Source: Bacillus gobiensis
GTDB lineage: Bacteria > Bacillota > Bacilli > Bacillales > Bacillaceae
DNA: 64,000 nt
Direction: 5' to 3'
Assembly (NCBI RefSeq): GCF_001278705.1
Contig: NZ_CP012600.1
Span: 2,046,190 to 2,110,189, forward strand
Within the stretch, counting starts at the first letter, position 1, and each line of letters opens with the position of its first letter. Positions 1 through 7,471 of the stretch are shown here, piece after piece. The translations under genes were made by a program, and so were the position numbers. The notes under the pieces were generated by a model. The model made no database searches. It was not told the DNA's origin and saw only the letters and a list, made by a program, of their open reading frames with translations.

Positions 1-1
1 T

Positions 2-925
2 TTTATAAGCCGCATTTATGCTGTAAGTACTATTGTAGATGCCGATAAAGAACTGCTTGAAGCGCATAAAAAGGATTTAGAACTTGTTAAACAAAAAGAA
101 GCAGAACTAAATAGCAAGCTAGAAAACTTAAAAAATGACCTTACAGAGCTTGAGTCATTAAAGACCGAATTGGAGAAACAGCAAAAGGGAAAAAATAAAT
201 TGCTAGAGAAAGTAAAAAAAGATCAAAAAGAATCTGCAGATGAACTCGGTTCTCTTGAAAACGAAGCGGAAATTTTAAAGCGTCAGGAAGAAGCGATAAA
301 AGCGGAAGAAGCGTATAGAAAACAAAAAGAAAAAGAAGAGGAAGAAAAGCGAATAGCTGAAGAAAAGAGAAAAGCGGAAGAAGCAAAGCAGCAATCAGAA
401 GAAAAAAGAATTTTGGAAGAAAAAAAGCAGCAATCAAATGAAAAAGATACTACGAATATTCCTTCTTCTCAATCGTCTGTTTCCGAAGAACCTGTTACAA
501 AAGCTTCAGAACCCACGAATTCCAATACTTCAGGATTTATCAGGCCAGCTCCAGGAACATTAACATCAAACTTTGGAGCTCGATGGGGAACTACTCATTT
601 TGGGGTAGATATTGCTCAAGCTGGTTCAGATGTTCCGATTTATGCAGCTGCCGCAGGTACTGTTTATAGCTCTCAATATTCTTCTAGCTATGGGAATGTC
701 GTTTTTATCACGCATAACATTAATGGACAAACCTATCAAACCGTATATGCCCATATGTCTTCTAGGCAAGTAAGCACGGGTGATCGTGTAGAGCAGGGTC
801 AAAGAATTGGAACAATGGGAAATACGGGAGATTCACAAGGTCAGCATTTGCACTTTGAACTACACAAAGGGCTATGGAACGGAGCAAAGTCTAACGCAGT
901 CAATCCAGTACCTTACATACAATAG
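2..925 (+). CDS. M23 family murein hydrolase, EnvC/PcsB-like, 5' end missing
   Basis: Peptidoglycan endopeptidase of the LytM/M23 type, probably secreted and acting on the cell wall. The frame is open from base 2, so the start and any signal peptide lie left of the window. The visible first ~190 residues are a highly charged Lys/Glu coiled coil, as in EnvC or PcsB-type hydrolases. A Ser/Thr-rich linker follows, then a C-terminal M23 domain with the zinc-ligand motifs HFGVD (H-x3-D) and HLHFEL (H-x-H), plus YAHM. These ligands look intact, so the enzyme is probably active. It reads toward the copper cluster and is separated from it by a strong terminator. Its place inside the tRNA-linked island suggests cargo, but where the island ends on the left is unknown. 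Confidence 0.85.
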   Translation, partial: FISRIYAVSTIVDADKELLEAHKKDLELVKQKEAELNSKLENLKNDLTELESLKTELEKQQKGKNKLLEKVKKDQKESADELGSLENEAEILKRQEEAIKAEEAYRKQKEKEEEEKRIAEEKRKAEEAKQQSEEKRILEEKKQQSNEKDTTNIPSSQSSVSEEPVTKASEPTNSNTSGFIRPAPGTLTSNFGARWGTTHFGVDIAQAGSDVPIYAAAAGTVYSSQYSSSYGNVVFITHNINGQTYQTVYAHMSSRQVSTGDRVEQGQRIGTMGNTGDSQGQHLHFELHKGLWNGAKSNAVNPVPYIQ

Positions 926-940
926 ATTTTCTCTTATTAA

Positions 941-990
941 AGGGCTGACAACAAAAGTGGTAAATACCTTTTGTTGTCAGCCCTTATTTT
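941..990 (+). terminator. Rho-independent terminator after the M23 gene
   Basis: A perfect 16-bp inverted repeat (AGGGCTGACAACAAAA at 941-956 and its complement at 969-984) with a 12-nt loop is followed by TTATTTT. It ends the M23 transcript and may also act on leftward transcripts from the DUF2182 gene. Confidence 0.85.
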
Positions 991-1086
991 AACAGCATTT
1001 ATTTGCTTCGTTTCTTTTGGTTGTGTAAAAAAATTTTTAATATACTAACCCCTTTTAAAAACACGGAATGTCTGGTGCAATTCAAA

Positions 1087-1929
1087 CTATTCTCTATGCT
1101 TACTATGTGAGGGACTATTAGAACTCGTATCCGGTTCTACAAAGAATGGCACACTACCTGGATCTATCATTATCCAGAATCCCAATAAAACTAGACCTAT
1201 CCCGATCACCTTTGAAAAACGTTCACCTGTAGGTAGGATCTTCTCAAGGAAGGTAAGTAGCGTGATAATTCCCATCCAGAACAGATTCATCATCCCGACT
1301 GCAAACAAAATGACCATCAGCCCCCAGCAACAACCTACACAATGAAATCCATGTTCAACTCCCATTCGAATCGCACCCATCCGGCCCCCACGCCACCCAT
1401 TTATCACATAGTGAAGAGGATTTCGGCAATGACGTAAACACGCTTGTTTAAGAGGAGTAATTTGGTAAAGACCTCCTAAAACCACAGTGAGACCGGCAAC
1501 GATCGGTCCTTGTTGATCCCATGCCAGAAAAGAAAGGTCTAAAGAAGCAATGAACCAATAAAGTCCATAAGCGATTAGACCATATGCAACCCAGGCAATT
1601 AAATATCCTATCAGAAAGATCCATGTTGGTACAATCGGTATCCGATGACTTTGGGCACGATTAGCTGACACTTTGGCAAATGTCAATACCATTGGTGTAA
1701 CAGAAGGCAACATCATCGCTGCCGTCATTGTTACCCACATCCCAACGTACCATCCCAATGTACCAAGCTCCATTCCAGGACCACTATCCATTTTTCCATA
1801 GTGATCGAGTGTAATCATCCACGCTATGATTGTCATTCCCAAAAGAATCGCAGCTAGTGGAATGTTACCGATTGTCCGTGTACTTAGCAAACGAACAATC
1901 AACGATTGTTTGATCTCTGTATTCATCAA
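1087..1929 (-). CDS. DUF2182 predicted metal-binding integral membrane protein
   Basis: A 280-residue protein with about six to seven hydrophobic segments. It carries the DUF2182 signature near residues 197-214, where HGFHCVGCCWGLM places one His and three Cys at a membrane segment. No biochemical role is established for the family; metal binding is predicted from this motif. The start codon overlaps the stop of the DUF1326 gene (ATGA at 1926-1929), indicating translational coupling and probably a joint function. It is the last gene of a leftward unit with a CsoR-like operator upstream, so a role in copper handling is inferred. A hydrophilic, Ser/His-rich tail ends the protein. Confidence 0.8.
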   Translation of the reverse strand: MMNTEIKQSLIVRLLSTRTIGNIPLAAILLGMTIIAWMITLDHYGKMDSGPGMELGTLGWYVGMWVTMTAAMMLPSVTPMVLTFAKVSANRAQSHRIPIVPTWIFLIGYLIAWVAYGLIAYGLYWFIASLDLSFLAWDQQGPIVAGLTVVLGGLYQITPLKQACLRHCRNPLHYVINGWRGGRMGAIRMGVEHGFHCVGCCWGLMVILFAVGMMNLFWMGIITLLTFLEKILPTGERFSKVIGIGLVLLGFWIMIDPGSVPFFVEPDTSSNSPSHSKHRE

Positions 1930-2567
1930 AATTCAACTTTCCAGTCAAAAGGGATATGCTTACTGGATTTCCCTTTATATTCATGAGAAAAATCAAATCC
2001 AATGGCCTTATCGTCTTTAACGACTCCCCAAGTGGCAATTTGTCCTGGACCTGTTTCAGAACCAGGTGGGTTATGCAGTTGAACTCGACGATTTGGATCT
2101 GCTGTTGGTCCAGTTAAAGCTGCCGCACCAACAGACACCTTACCTGGAATCTCGGCTCGCCAATAGGCTAAGTCATCTGCAGCATCAAATTTGATTGGTG
2201 CATACTCAATTCCACGTAGTTCTCCAATGAGACTGCCAAATTCTCCGGCCCAGCCGCCTACCTTACCAGTGAAAATCTGTTCAAGGGCCTCACGCTGTTG
2301 TTGATCAGCACGCTCATCGATATAGAACATCAACTTCATCGTCGCATTTGGATCGCCTATCCACATATTTCCGGCAAATTCACCAAGAGCAACCACCCCT
2401 AAATCATCCAATTGTATGTCATTGTAATACCCCTTATGAACTTTCCATACCAAAGTAAAGAGACAATCACCATGTGTAGGCTCTTGTGCAAATGTACAAG
2501 GACAAGGAAGTTTACAGCTACAGACATCAAACCATTCTCCTTTTAAATGCCACTTTGTTTTTGACAT
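1926..2567 (-). CDS. DUF1326 domain protein with CxC-x3-CPC motif
   Basis: A soluble protein of about 213 residues, DUF1326 by overall match. The N-terminus has a dense cysteine motif, C16-S-C18-x3-C22-P-C24, with another Cys at about 35. This is a plausible soft-metal site, but none has been proven. An ATG six bases upstream (2573) is also in frame. I prefer 2567 because the GGAGGG Shine-Dalgarno then has normal spacing. No signal peptide or membrane segment is seen, so it is probably cytoplasmic. The gene overlaps DUF2182 by 4 bp. DUF1326/DUF2182 neighbours are, as I recall, common in bacteria. A CsoR-like box upstream suggests copper induction. Confidence 0.8.
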   Translation of the reverse strand: MSKTKWHLKGEWFDVCSCKLPCPCTFAQEPTHGDCLFTLVWKVHKGYYNDIQLDDLGVVALGEFAGNMWIGDPNATMKLMFYIDERADQQQREALEQIFTGKVGGWAGEFGSLIGELRGIEYAPIKFDAADDLAYWRAEIPGKVSVGAAALTGPTADPNRRVQLHNPPGSETGPGQIATWGVVKDDKAIGFDFSHEYKGKSSKHIPFDWKVEF

Positions 2568-2646
2568 TTCCATCCCTCCATTAATTTTTTAAGATTGTTT
2601 CATTTTCACAGCAACATCTTTTCACTCAATTCCAACCTTTCAATTT

Positions 2647-2673
2647 ATTATACGATACTCCCCTATAGTATAT
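2647..2673 (-). promoter_or_regulatory. Promoter with CsoR-like operator for DUF1326-DUF2182
   Basis: On the minus strand a perfect -10 (TATAAT, complement of 2647-2652) lies beside ATACTATAGGGGAGTAT (complement of 2655-2671). That box has the G-tract and TA-rich flanks of the csoR operator at 7236-7256. The -35 is weak. Overlap of the box with the spacer fits repression by CsoR; this is an inference from similarity. Confidence 0.5.
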
Positions 2674-2724
2674 GATCATAAAAAAGGGTACTATTGTATA
2701 TTTAAGTCGTAAAAACGCTAGATG

Positions 2725-3060
2725 TTAACGTTCACTCTCATGATTCTTAAATGTTTTACAATCATGGTAGTAAAGTTCAGAATCTAAATTAACACTTCTT
2801 TCTTCTTTTAATTGACGAATAAGTTCTTCACTTTTTTCTTTATTCATTTTCTTATACCAGGTTCCATGTGGATATAGAACAACAATTGGACCATGTTTGC
2901 ATTGGCCATTACATAATGTTTTTGTTGTGTGAATCTCATTTTGCAACTCTAATTTTTTTACTTCTTCTCTAATCGTCTCCGTGACTTCTTCTGCTCCATT
3001 CCTCGTGCATGTTGCCCCGTTGCAGATTAATAGATGTTTGCTAAATCCCTCTAAGTTCAT
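2725..3060 (-). CDS. Thioredoxin-like [2Fe-2S] ferredoxin-domain protein
   Basis: A 111-residue cytoplasmic protein of the thioredoxin-like [2Fe-2S] ferredoxin family. The four ligands are visible as C13-x4-C18 and C50-x3-C54, the NuoE-type spacing, with a GPIVVLYPHGTWY stretch typical of the fold. A C-terminal extension of about 25 residues (YYHDCKTF) adds one more Cys and His. The likely role is electron transfer to or from an unknown partner. It lies 25 bp downstream of the His-rich anchored protein and about 150 bp upstream of DUF1326, all in the same direction. Its presence in a copper operon is unusual and may mean redox chemistry on Cu(I)/Cu(II) or repair of damaged clusters. Confidence 0.75.
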   Translation of the reverse strand: MNLEGFSKHLLICNGATCTRNGAEEVTETIREEVKKLELQNEIHTTKTLCNGQCKHGPIVVLYPHGTWYKKMNKEKSEELIRQLKEERSVNLDSELYYHDCKTFKNHESER

Positions 3061-3085
3061 AAAAATTCCCCCTGTTCTTCCTGTT

Positions 3086-3937
3086 TTATTTGACCTCTAT
3101 GACAAATGGATAGCTGCCCACTTTGCCATCAAATTTAAATTCTCCCCACACTTTGTAGATCCCAGGTTTATCAAATGTTGTTTCAAATATTGTCTTTTCT
3201 TCTGATGCAGGGTGCACATGGACAAATTTCTCACCATTTTCATCCAAAATCACAACGTGGCCTAAAGCTCCCAAATAGGGTTCTGGAGTACTCCCTTTCG
3301 TATCAAAACGCAATGTAACATCTTTGTTTATTCCTAGATCTGTCGTTGTTAATTCAACTGTCTTTTCATTGATTGTTTTTGTTAAGTTTGTATCAGGCTT
3401 CAGCGAATTGTCCTCATGGATCCCATGACCTTTACCTACATTCAGTTCGATCGGTTTCACCTCATAAGCAAGGTTTTTTGGTTTAATATCTATAAACACT
3501 TTATAAGAGTTTTCAGGTAGATTGAATTTCTGAGTATAAAGACCGTTCCCATTTTCCTCAGGATGTAAATGGTAATAATCCTCCAGGTCTGCACTCACAA
3601 TGATCAGATGCATGATTTTTTCGTGAGAGATCTCTAATTCAGGTGCATTTTGGTCTTTATCCTTTAGATTAATGGAAATTAAACCATTTTCATATTTTAC
3701 GTTTGTGGCCACTTGGCTTTCCTCATGAGCTCCATGATCGGAATGCTCTGAATCTGCACCATCGTTTTCTTGACTAGCATGATCACCGGTATGTTCTTCT
3801 TTAGCCGTTTCTGCGGAGTGGGTATCTGTGTGACCGTTATTACTATCCACACTTGCATATACTGTATATCCGCCAATGACTAACCCGAGATAAACAATGG
3901 CTGAAATCCCCCAGGTCAAAATCGTTTTTTGTTTCAT
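3086..3937 (-). CDS. Membrane-anchored His-rich extracytoplasmic protein, probable copper binder
   Basis: A 283-residue protein with one N-terminal membrane segment (about residues 8-27). A linker rich in His, Asp and Glu follows (about 33-75, with HTDTHS, HSDHGAHEES). Two beta-rich domains come next, with conserved His patches (YYHLHPEE near 125; VHVHPASEE near 242). The layout resembles YtkA/FixH-like or CopC-like extracytoplasmic metal proteins, but I cannot assign it firmly to one family. No lipobox is visible, so the anchor is the uncleaved helix. It sits 30 bp downstream of copA, so it is probably co-transcribed and binds copper outside the membrane, near the efflux pump's exit side. 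Confidence 0.65.
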   Translation of the reverse strand: MKQKTILTWGISAIVYLGLVIGGYTVYASVDSNNGHTDTHSAETAKEEHTGDHASQENDGADSEHSDHGAHEESQVATNVKYENGLISINLKDKDQNAPELEISHEKIMHLIIVSADLEDYYHLHPEENGNGLYTQKFNLPENSYKVFIDIKPKNLAYEVKPIELNVGKGHGIHEDNSLKPDTNLTKTINEKTVELTTTDLGINKDVTLRFDTKGSTPEPYLGALGHVVILDENGEKFVHVHPASEEKTIFETTFDKPGIYKVWGEFKFDGKVGSYPFVIEVK

Positions 3938-3967
3938 AAAAACATTCCTCTCAATTTATTAGATTGA

Positions 3968-6388
3968 TTATCCTTTTAACTTAATCCTTTGTAATCTGAG
4001 TGCATTTAACACAACTGAAACGGAACTAAATGCCATTGCGACTCCCGCAAGCCATGGGGCAAGAAACCCTAGTGCCGCAATCGGAACGCCTAATGCATTA
4101 TAAGCAAAGGCCCAAAAAAGATTTTGCTTGATATTTCGAATGGTCATTTTACTCATAAAGATGGCATCAGCAATACTATTTAAGTCTCCTCTGATTAAGG
4201 TGATATCAGCAGCCTCCATGGCTACATCAGTACCCGTACCGATTGCCATACCAATATCTGCAGTAGCTAACGCTGGCGCATCGTTAATACCGTCACCGAC
4301 CATCGCCACTTTCTTTCCTGCTTTTTGAAGCTTTTTCACTTCCTCTGCCTTTCCTTCTGGCAGAACTTCTGCGATCACATGGTCAATACCGACCTCATTT
4401 GCAATAGCTTGAGCTGTCTGCTTGTTATCTCCTGTAATCATCACAACCTCAAGCCCCATCTTTTTTAACCTTTCAATCGCTTTTTGAGAGGTTTCTTTAA
4501 TGGTATCTGCAACGGCAATCAATCCAGCAAATTGAAGATCAATTGCGACTAGCATTGCGGTCTTACCTTGCTTTTCTAAGTTTTCCATTGTAGGCATTAT
4601 GTCTCCAACGTTAATGTTGTTTTTCTCCATAAGCCGGCGCGTTCCGATAAGCAAGGATTTGCCTTCAACTTTCGATTCGATTCCAAAGCCAGGAATCGCT
4701 TCGAAATGTTCAGACGTTTCTAGTTCAATACCTTTTTCTTTAATGCCCTCGACAATTGCCTCAGCTAACGGATGTTCGGAATTTCTTTCTGCTGCACCGA
4801 CTAACTTTAAAAATTCCATTTCTTCAGATCCGTTTGACAGAATAACATCTGTAAGTGTTGGTTTTCCATTTGTTACAGTTCCCGTTTTATCAAGGATCAC
4901 GGTATCCAATCTATGAGTCGTTTCAAGATGCTCTCCGCCTTTAAACAAAATTCCATATTCAGCAGCTCGGCCAGACCCTGCCATAATGGAAGTAGGAGTG
5001 GCTAGGCCTAGTGCACATGGACATGCGATAACTAGTACGGCAATTAACTTTTCAAGAGCTACTGCAAATTCTCCGGGACTTACAACTAAGTACCAAACTA
5101 GAAATGTCACAATGGCTATTCCAACTACGATTGGGACAAAAATTCCTGAGATCACATCGGCTAAACGCTGAATTGGTGCTTTTGATCCTTGAGCTTCTTC
5201 GACTACTTTGATGATTTGAGCTAAGGCCGTTTCTTTTCCCACCTTTGTTGCTTTTACCTTTAAAAATCCGTTCTTATTTATCGTGGATCCTATGACTGCC
5301 TCTCCAACTGTTTTATCGACAGGAATACTTTCGCCTGTAATCATTGACTCATCAAGGGCAGATCTTCCTTCAAAGATCACTCCATCTACAGGTACCTTTT
5401 CACCTGGTTTCACATAGACGATATCACCAGCGATTACCTCTTCAATGGGTATAGTCAATTCTTCCCCGTCTCTTACCACTGTAGCCGTTTTCGCCTGTAA
5501 ACCCATAAGCTTCTTAATGGCTTCAGATGAGCGTCCCTTTGCTTTTGCTTCGAACAGTTTACCTAATATAATAAGAGTGATTAACACAGCACTTGTTTCA
5601 AAATATAATTCGACCATATGTGCATCAGAGCCTATTGATATAATACTTAAGTAAATACTGTAGAAATAAGCTGCAGAGGTGCCAAGCGCAACCAAAACAT
5701 CCATGTTTGCACTTTTATTCCGTAATGCTTTATAAGCACCTACGTAAAATTGCCCGCCAACTAAAAATTGAACTGGAGTTGCAAGCGCGAGTTGAACCCA
5801 AGGATTCATGAACATCTCAGGCAGCCAAATAAAAGAAGTAAATTCAAAATGACTGACCATCGCCCAAAGTAAAGGGATGGATAAGATCGCAGAGAAAATA
5901 AATTTTCCTTTTTGCTTTTCAATTTCTTTTTGTCTATGATCAACCTTTTCACCTTGAGCTTCTTTCTTTAGTTCTAAACGATAGCCCAATTTTTTGATGG
6001 CTTCCTTCATATCCGCAGCCGACACTTCATCAGGGTTATATTCTACAAGAGCAGATTCTAGAGCAAAGTTTACCGTTGCGGTTTGGACGCCATTTAACTT
6101 ATTTAAACGTTTTTCAATTTTATTAGCACAAGCAGCACACGTCATGCCACTTATATCAAATTCAACTTTCTCACTCATTACTTTATATCCTAAAGATTGC
6201 ACTTTTTCATTAAATTGATGTACATTTGTTTTAGACGGATCAAAGGTTACTTTTGATTTTTCTAATGCGAAATTTACGTTCGCATCCTCTACTCCATCTA
6301 TTTTTTTTAGACCTTTTTCTATTCTTACTGCACAAGCAGCACATGTCATACCGGCTATCTGAAGTGTTGTTTCTTTTTTATCACTCAT
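3968..6388 (-). CDS. copA: Copper-exporting P1B-type ATPase CopA
   Basis: An 806-residue P1B-1 ATPase that exports Cu(I) across the cytoplasmic membrane using ATP. Two N-terminal heavy-metal-associated domains each carry GMTCAAC (near residues 13-20 and 81-88). These are followed by the A-domain TGES, the membrane metal motif CPC (IACPCALG), the phosphorylation site DKTGT, the SEHPL nucleotide-domain motif and the GDGINDAPAL hinge. Length and order match Bacillus CopA. It lies downstream of copZ, separated by about 250 bp that contain a second CsoR-like box and a copZ relic. This copA may therefore have its own copper-responsive promoter as well as read-through from csoR-copZ. Confidence 0.95.
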   Translation of the reverse strand: MSDKKETTLQIAGMTCAACAVRIEKGLKKIDGVEDANVNFALEKSKVTFDPSKTNVHQFNEKVQSLGYKVMSEKVEFDISGMTCAACANKIEKRLNKLNGVQTATVNFALESALVEYNPDEVSAADMKEAIKKLGYRLELKKEAQGEKVDHRQKEIEKQKGKFIFSAILSIPLLWAMVSHFEFTSFIWLPEMFMNPWVQLALATPVQFLVGGQFYVGAYKALRNKSANMDVLVALGTSAAYFYSIYLSIISIGSDAHMVELYFETSAVLITLIILGKLFEAKAKGRSSEAIKKLMGLQAKTATVVRDGEELTIPIEEVIAGDIVYVKPGEKVPVDGVIFEGRSALDESMITGESIPVDKTVGEAVIGSTINKNGFLKVKATKVGKETALAQIIKVVEEAQGSKAPIQRLADVISGIFVPIVVGIAIVTFLVWYLVVSPGEFAVALEKLIAVLVIACPCALGLATPTSIMAGSGRAAEYGILFKGGEHLETTHRLDTVILDKTGTVTNGKPTLTDVILSNGSEEMEFLKLVGAAERNSEHPLAEAIVEGIKEKGIELETSEHFEAIPGFGIESKVEGKSLLIGTRRLMEKNNINVGDIMPTMENLEKQGKTAMLVAIDLQFAGLIAVADTIKETSQKAIERLKKMGLEVVMITGDNKQTAQAIANEVGIDHVIAEVLPEGKAEEVKKLQKAGKKVAMVGDGINDAPALATADIGMAIGTGTDVAMEAADITLIRGDLNSIADAIFMSKMTIRNIKQNLFWAFAYNALGVPIAALGFLAPWLAGVAMAFSSVSVVLNALRLQRIKLKG

Positions 6389-6409
6389 AACCTTTCACTC
6401 CTATCACCA

Positions 6410-6429
6410 CATACTCTGGTGGGGTATAT
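6410..6429 (-). promoter_or_regulatory. copA: CsoR-like box upstream of copA
   Basis: The minus strand reads ATATACCCCACCAGAGTATG, with TACCCC and a GTAT end resembling known CsoR operators. It lies 22 bp before the copA start, near the Shine-Dalgarno region. The match is weaker than that of the csoR box. Confidence 0.4.
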
Positions 6430-6497
6430 ATTTTTGGGAATAAAACGTGCCGCCGAGACAGCACGCTATTTCAGTTCCTTAATGACAGCTATGATCG

Positions 6498-6551
6498 TTA
6501 GGCGATTAACTCACCCACCTCATAACCTTGATCTTCTACCACGAAAGTAAC
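6498..6551 (-). pseudogene. Relic of a copZ 3' end
   Basis: The minus strand encodes VEDQGYEVGELIA and then a stop, closely matching the C-terminal IDDQGYDVQ of the intact copZ 85 bp upstream. Only about 16 codons remain and no start or CxxC motif is present. The fragment looks like the tail of a second copZ that once lay directly ahead of copA, left by recombination between two cop operons. Confidence 0.6.
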
Positions 6552-6566
6552 CCAACTTTATTCTTA

Positions 6567-6588
6567 ATACTATACATAGGTATAGTAT
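6567..6588. promoter_or_regulatory. 22-bp perfect palindrome between copZ and copA
   Basis: ATACTATAC-ATAG-GTATAGTAT is a perfect 9-bp inverted repeat. It shares ACTATAC/GTATAGT with the flanks of the CsoR boxes but lacks their G-tract. It may be a degenerate CsoR site or the operator of another regulator. It lacks a T-run on either strand, so it is unlikely to be a terminator. Confidence 0.4.
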
Positions 6589-6636
6589 ATTATTAGTTAA
6601 AAGAAATTGTGCCTTTAATCAGCACGTCTATAATTT

Positions 6637-6843
6637 TTATTGGACATCATAACCTTGGTCATCGATTGTTTCTTTGATTTTATCAAGGGTAACTTCATTT
6701 GGATTAAATTCCACATCAACAGTTCCTGAATCTAAGCTTACATTAACAGCAGAAACTCCGGTTAATTCCCCTACACTACCTTCAATTGATTGGACACAAT
6801 GGCCACATGACATACCTTGTACACTTAGAGTTATTTTTTCCAT
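6637..6843 (-). CDS. copZ: Copper chaperone CopZ
   Basis: A 68-residue heavy-metal-associated domain protein (ferredoxin-like fold) that carries Cu(I) in the cytoplasm and hands it to CopA. The metal motif MSCGHC is near residues 11-16, and the C-terminal Tyr loop (DQGYDV) is conserved. The length is normal for CopZ. It follows csoR by 18 bp, the usual csoR-copZ-copA order in Bacillus, so it should be controlled by the CsoR operator ahead of csoR. The downstream copA is unusually distant (about 250 bp). Confidence 0.93.
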   Translation of the reverse strand: MEKITLSVQGMSCGHCVQSIEGSVGELTGVSAVNVSLDSGTVDVEFNPNEVTLDKIKETIDDQGYDVQ

Positions 6844-6861
6844 ATCGCATAGTCTCCTTTT

Positions 6862-7209
6862 TTATTTTTTCATTAATTTTTGAATGGTCACCATTACCTC
6901 ATCTAAAATTTCCGTATCTCCTTCTTGTATTTTCTCTAGAACACATGTCTTCATATGTCCTTCAAGTAAAATTCGAGCAACACTATTTATAGCAGATTGA
7001 GTCGCAGATATTTGAGTAATGACATCATCACAATACGTATCTTTTTCAATTAATCCTTTTATTCCACGAATTTGTCCTTCAATTCGATTTAATCTTGATA
7101 CTAAATTATTTTTCACTTTATCTGAATGATGACTTTTTCTTTCACCATCTGATGAACAGCATTCATCGACTTCAACCATATGATCAAGGCTTTCTAAATT
7201 AACTGACAT
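6862..7209 (-). CDS. csoR: Copper-sensing repressor CsoR
   Basis: A 115-residue DUF156/CsoR family repressor that releases DNA when it binds Cu(I). The conserved Cu(I) ligands are present as C60, H85 and C89 (DTYCDDV; LEGHMKTCV), and the helical RLNRIEGQIRG signature is intact. The N-terminus is longer than in B. subtilis CsoR and contains extra possible ligands (C17, C18, H27, H28). It is the first gene of the cop unit, with a Shine-Dalgarno GGAGGTG before the ATG and a clear operator just upstream. It is expected to repress itself, copZ and copA, and by inference the DUF1326 unit and the YdhK-like lipoprotein. Confidence 0.93.
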   Translation of the reverse strand: MSVNLESLDHMVEVDECCSSDGERKSHHSDKVKNNLVSRLNRIEGQIRGIKGLIEKDTYCDDVITQISATQSAINSVARILLEGHMKTCVLEKIQEGDTEILDEVMVTIQKLMKK

Positions 7210-7235
7210 TGGATCACCTCCTTAATTACATATTA

Positions 7236-7256
7236 CTATACCCCCCTAAGGTATGT
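7236..7256 (-). promoter_or_regulatory. csoR: CsoR operator of csoR-copZ
   Basis: The minus strand reads ACATACCTTAGGGGGGTATAG, a quasi-palindrome with TACC and GGGGGTA halves as in the B. subtilis copZA operator. It lies about 30 bp before the csoR start. A near-identical copy lies at 8234-8253. Confidence 0.75.
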
Positions 7257-7342
7257 AAAGTAATATTTTTAAAAAATTTAAAAATAGGCATTTGGCCATA
7301 AAACTTTCGATAAACATAATCTGAATGACATTAAATTTTGTC

Positions 7343-7358
7343 CTTAACAATTGTTAAG
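7343..7358. repeat. 16-bp perfect palindrome
   Basis: CTTAACAATTGTTAAG is a perfect palindrome in the intergenic stretch between the YdhK-like gene and csoR. It could be an operator for an unlinked regulator. No promoter elements were recognised around it. Confidence 0.3.
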
Positions 7359-7417
7359 TCTTGAGTACTAGGTTAATCTTTTCAATGTATTACAAATTAT
7401 GGGTTTCTTTAGCTTAA

Positions 7418-7450
7418 GCACCTATCCCATCTTTATTGAAGATAGGTGCT
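7418..7450 (-). terminator. Hairpin after the YdhK-like gene
   Basis: AGCACCTATC (7418-7427) pairs with GATAGGTGCT (7441-7450), 22 bp past the stop codon. The leftward strand lacks a strong T-tract, so termination is probable but weaker than at other sites here. Confidence 0.45.
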
Positions 7451-7471
7451 AGGTTGTAATTTGTTCAAACT

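Noticed and set aside
170..925. M23 gene starting at base 170
   Set aside because: The frame is open from base 2 with coiled-coil sequence typical of the family, so 170 is only an internal start caused by the window edge.
3968..6388. Cadmium/zinc ATPase (CadA/ZntA)
   Set aside because: The CPC motif, two CAAC metal domains and csoR-copZ context fit Cu(I) export better.
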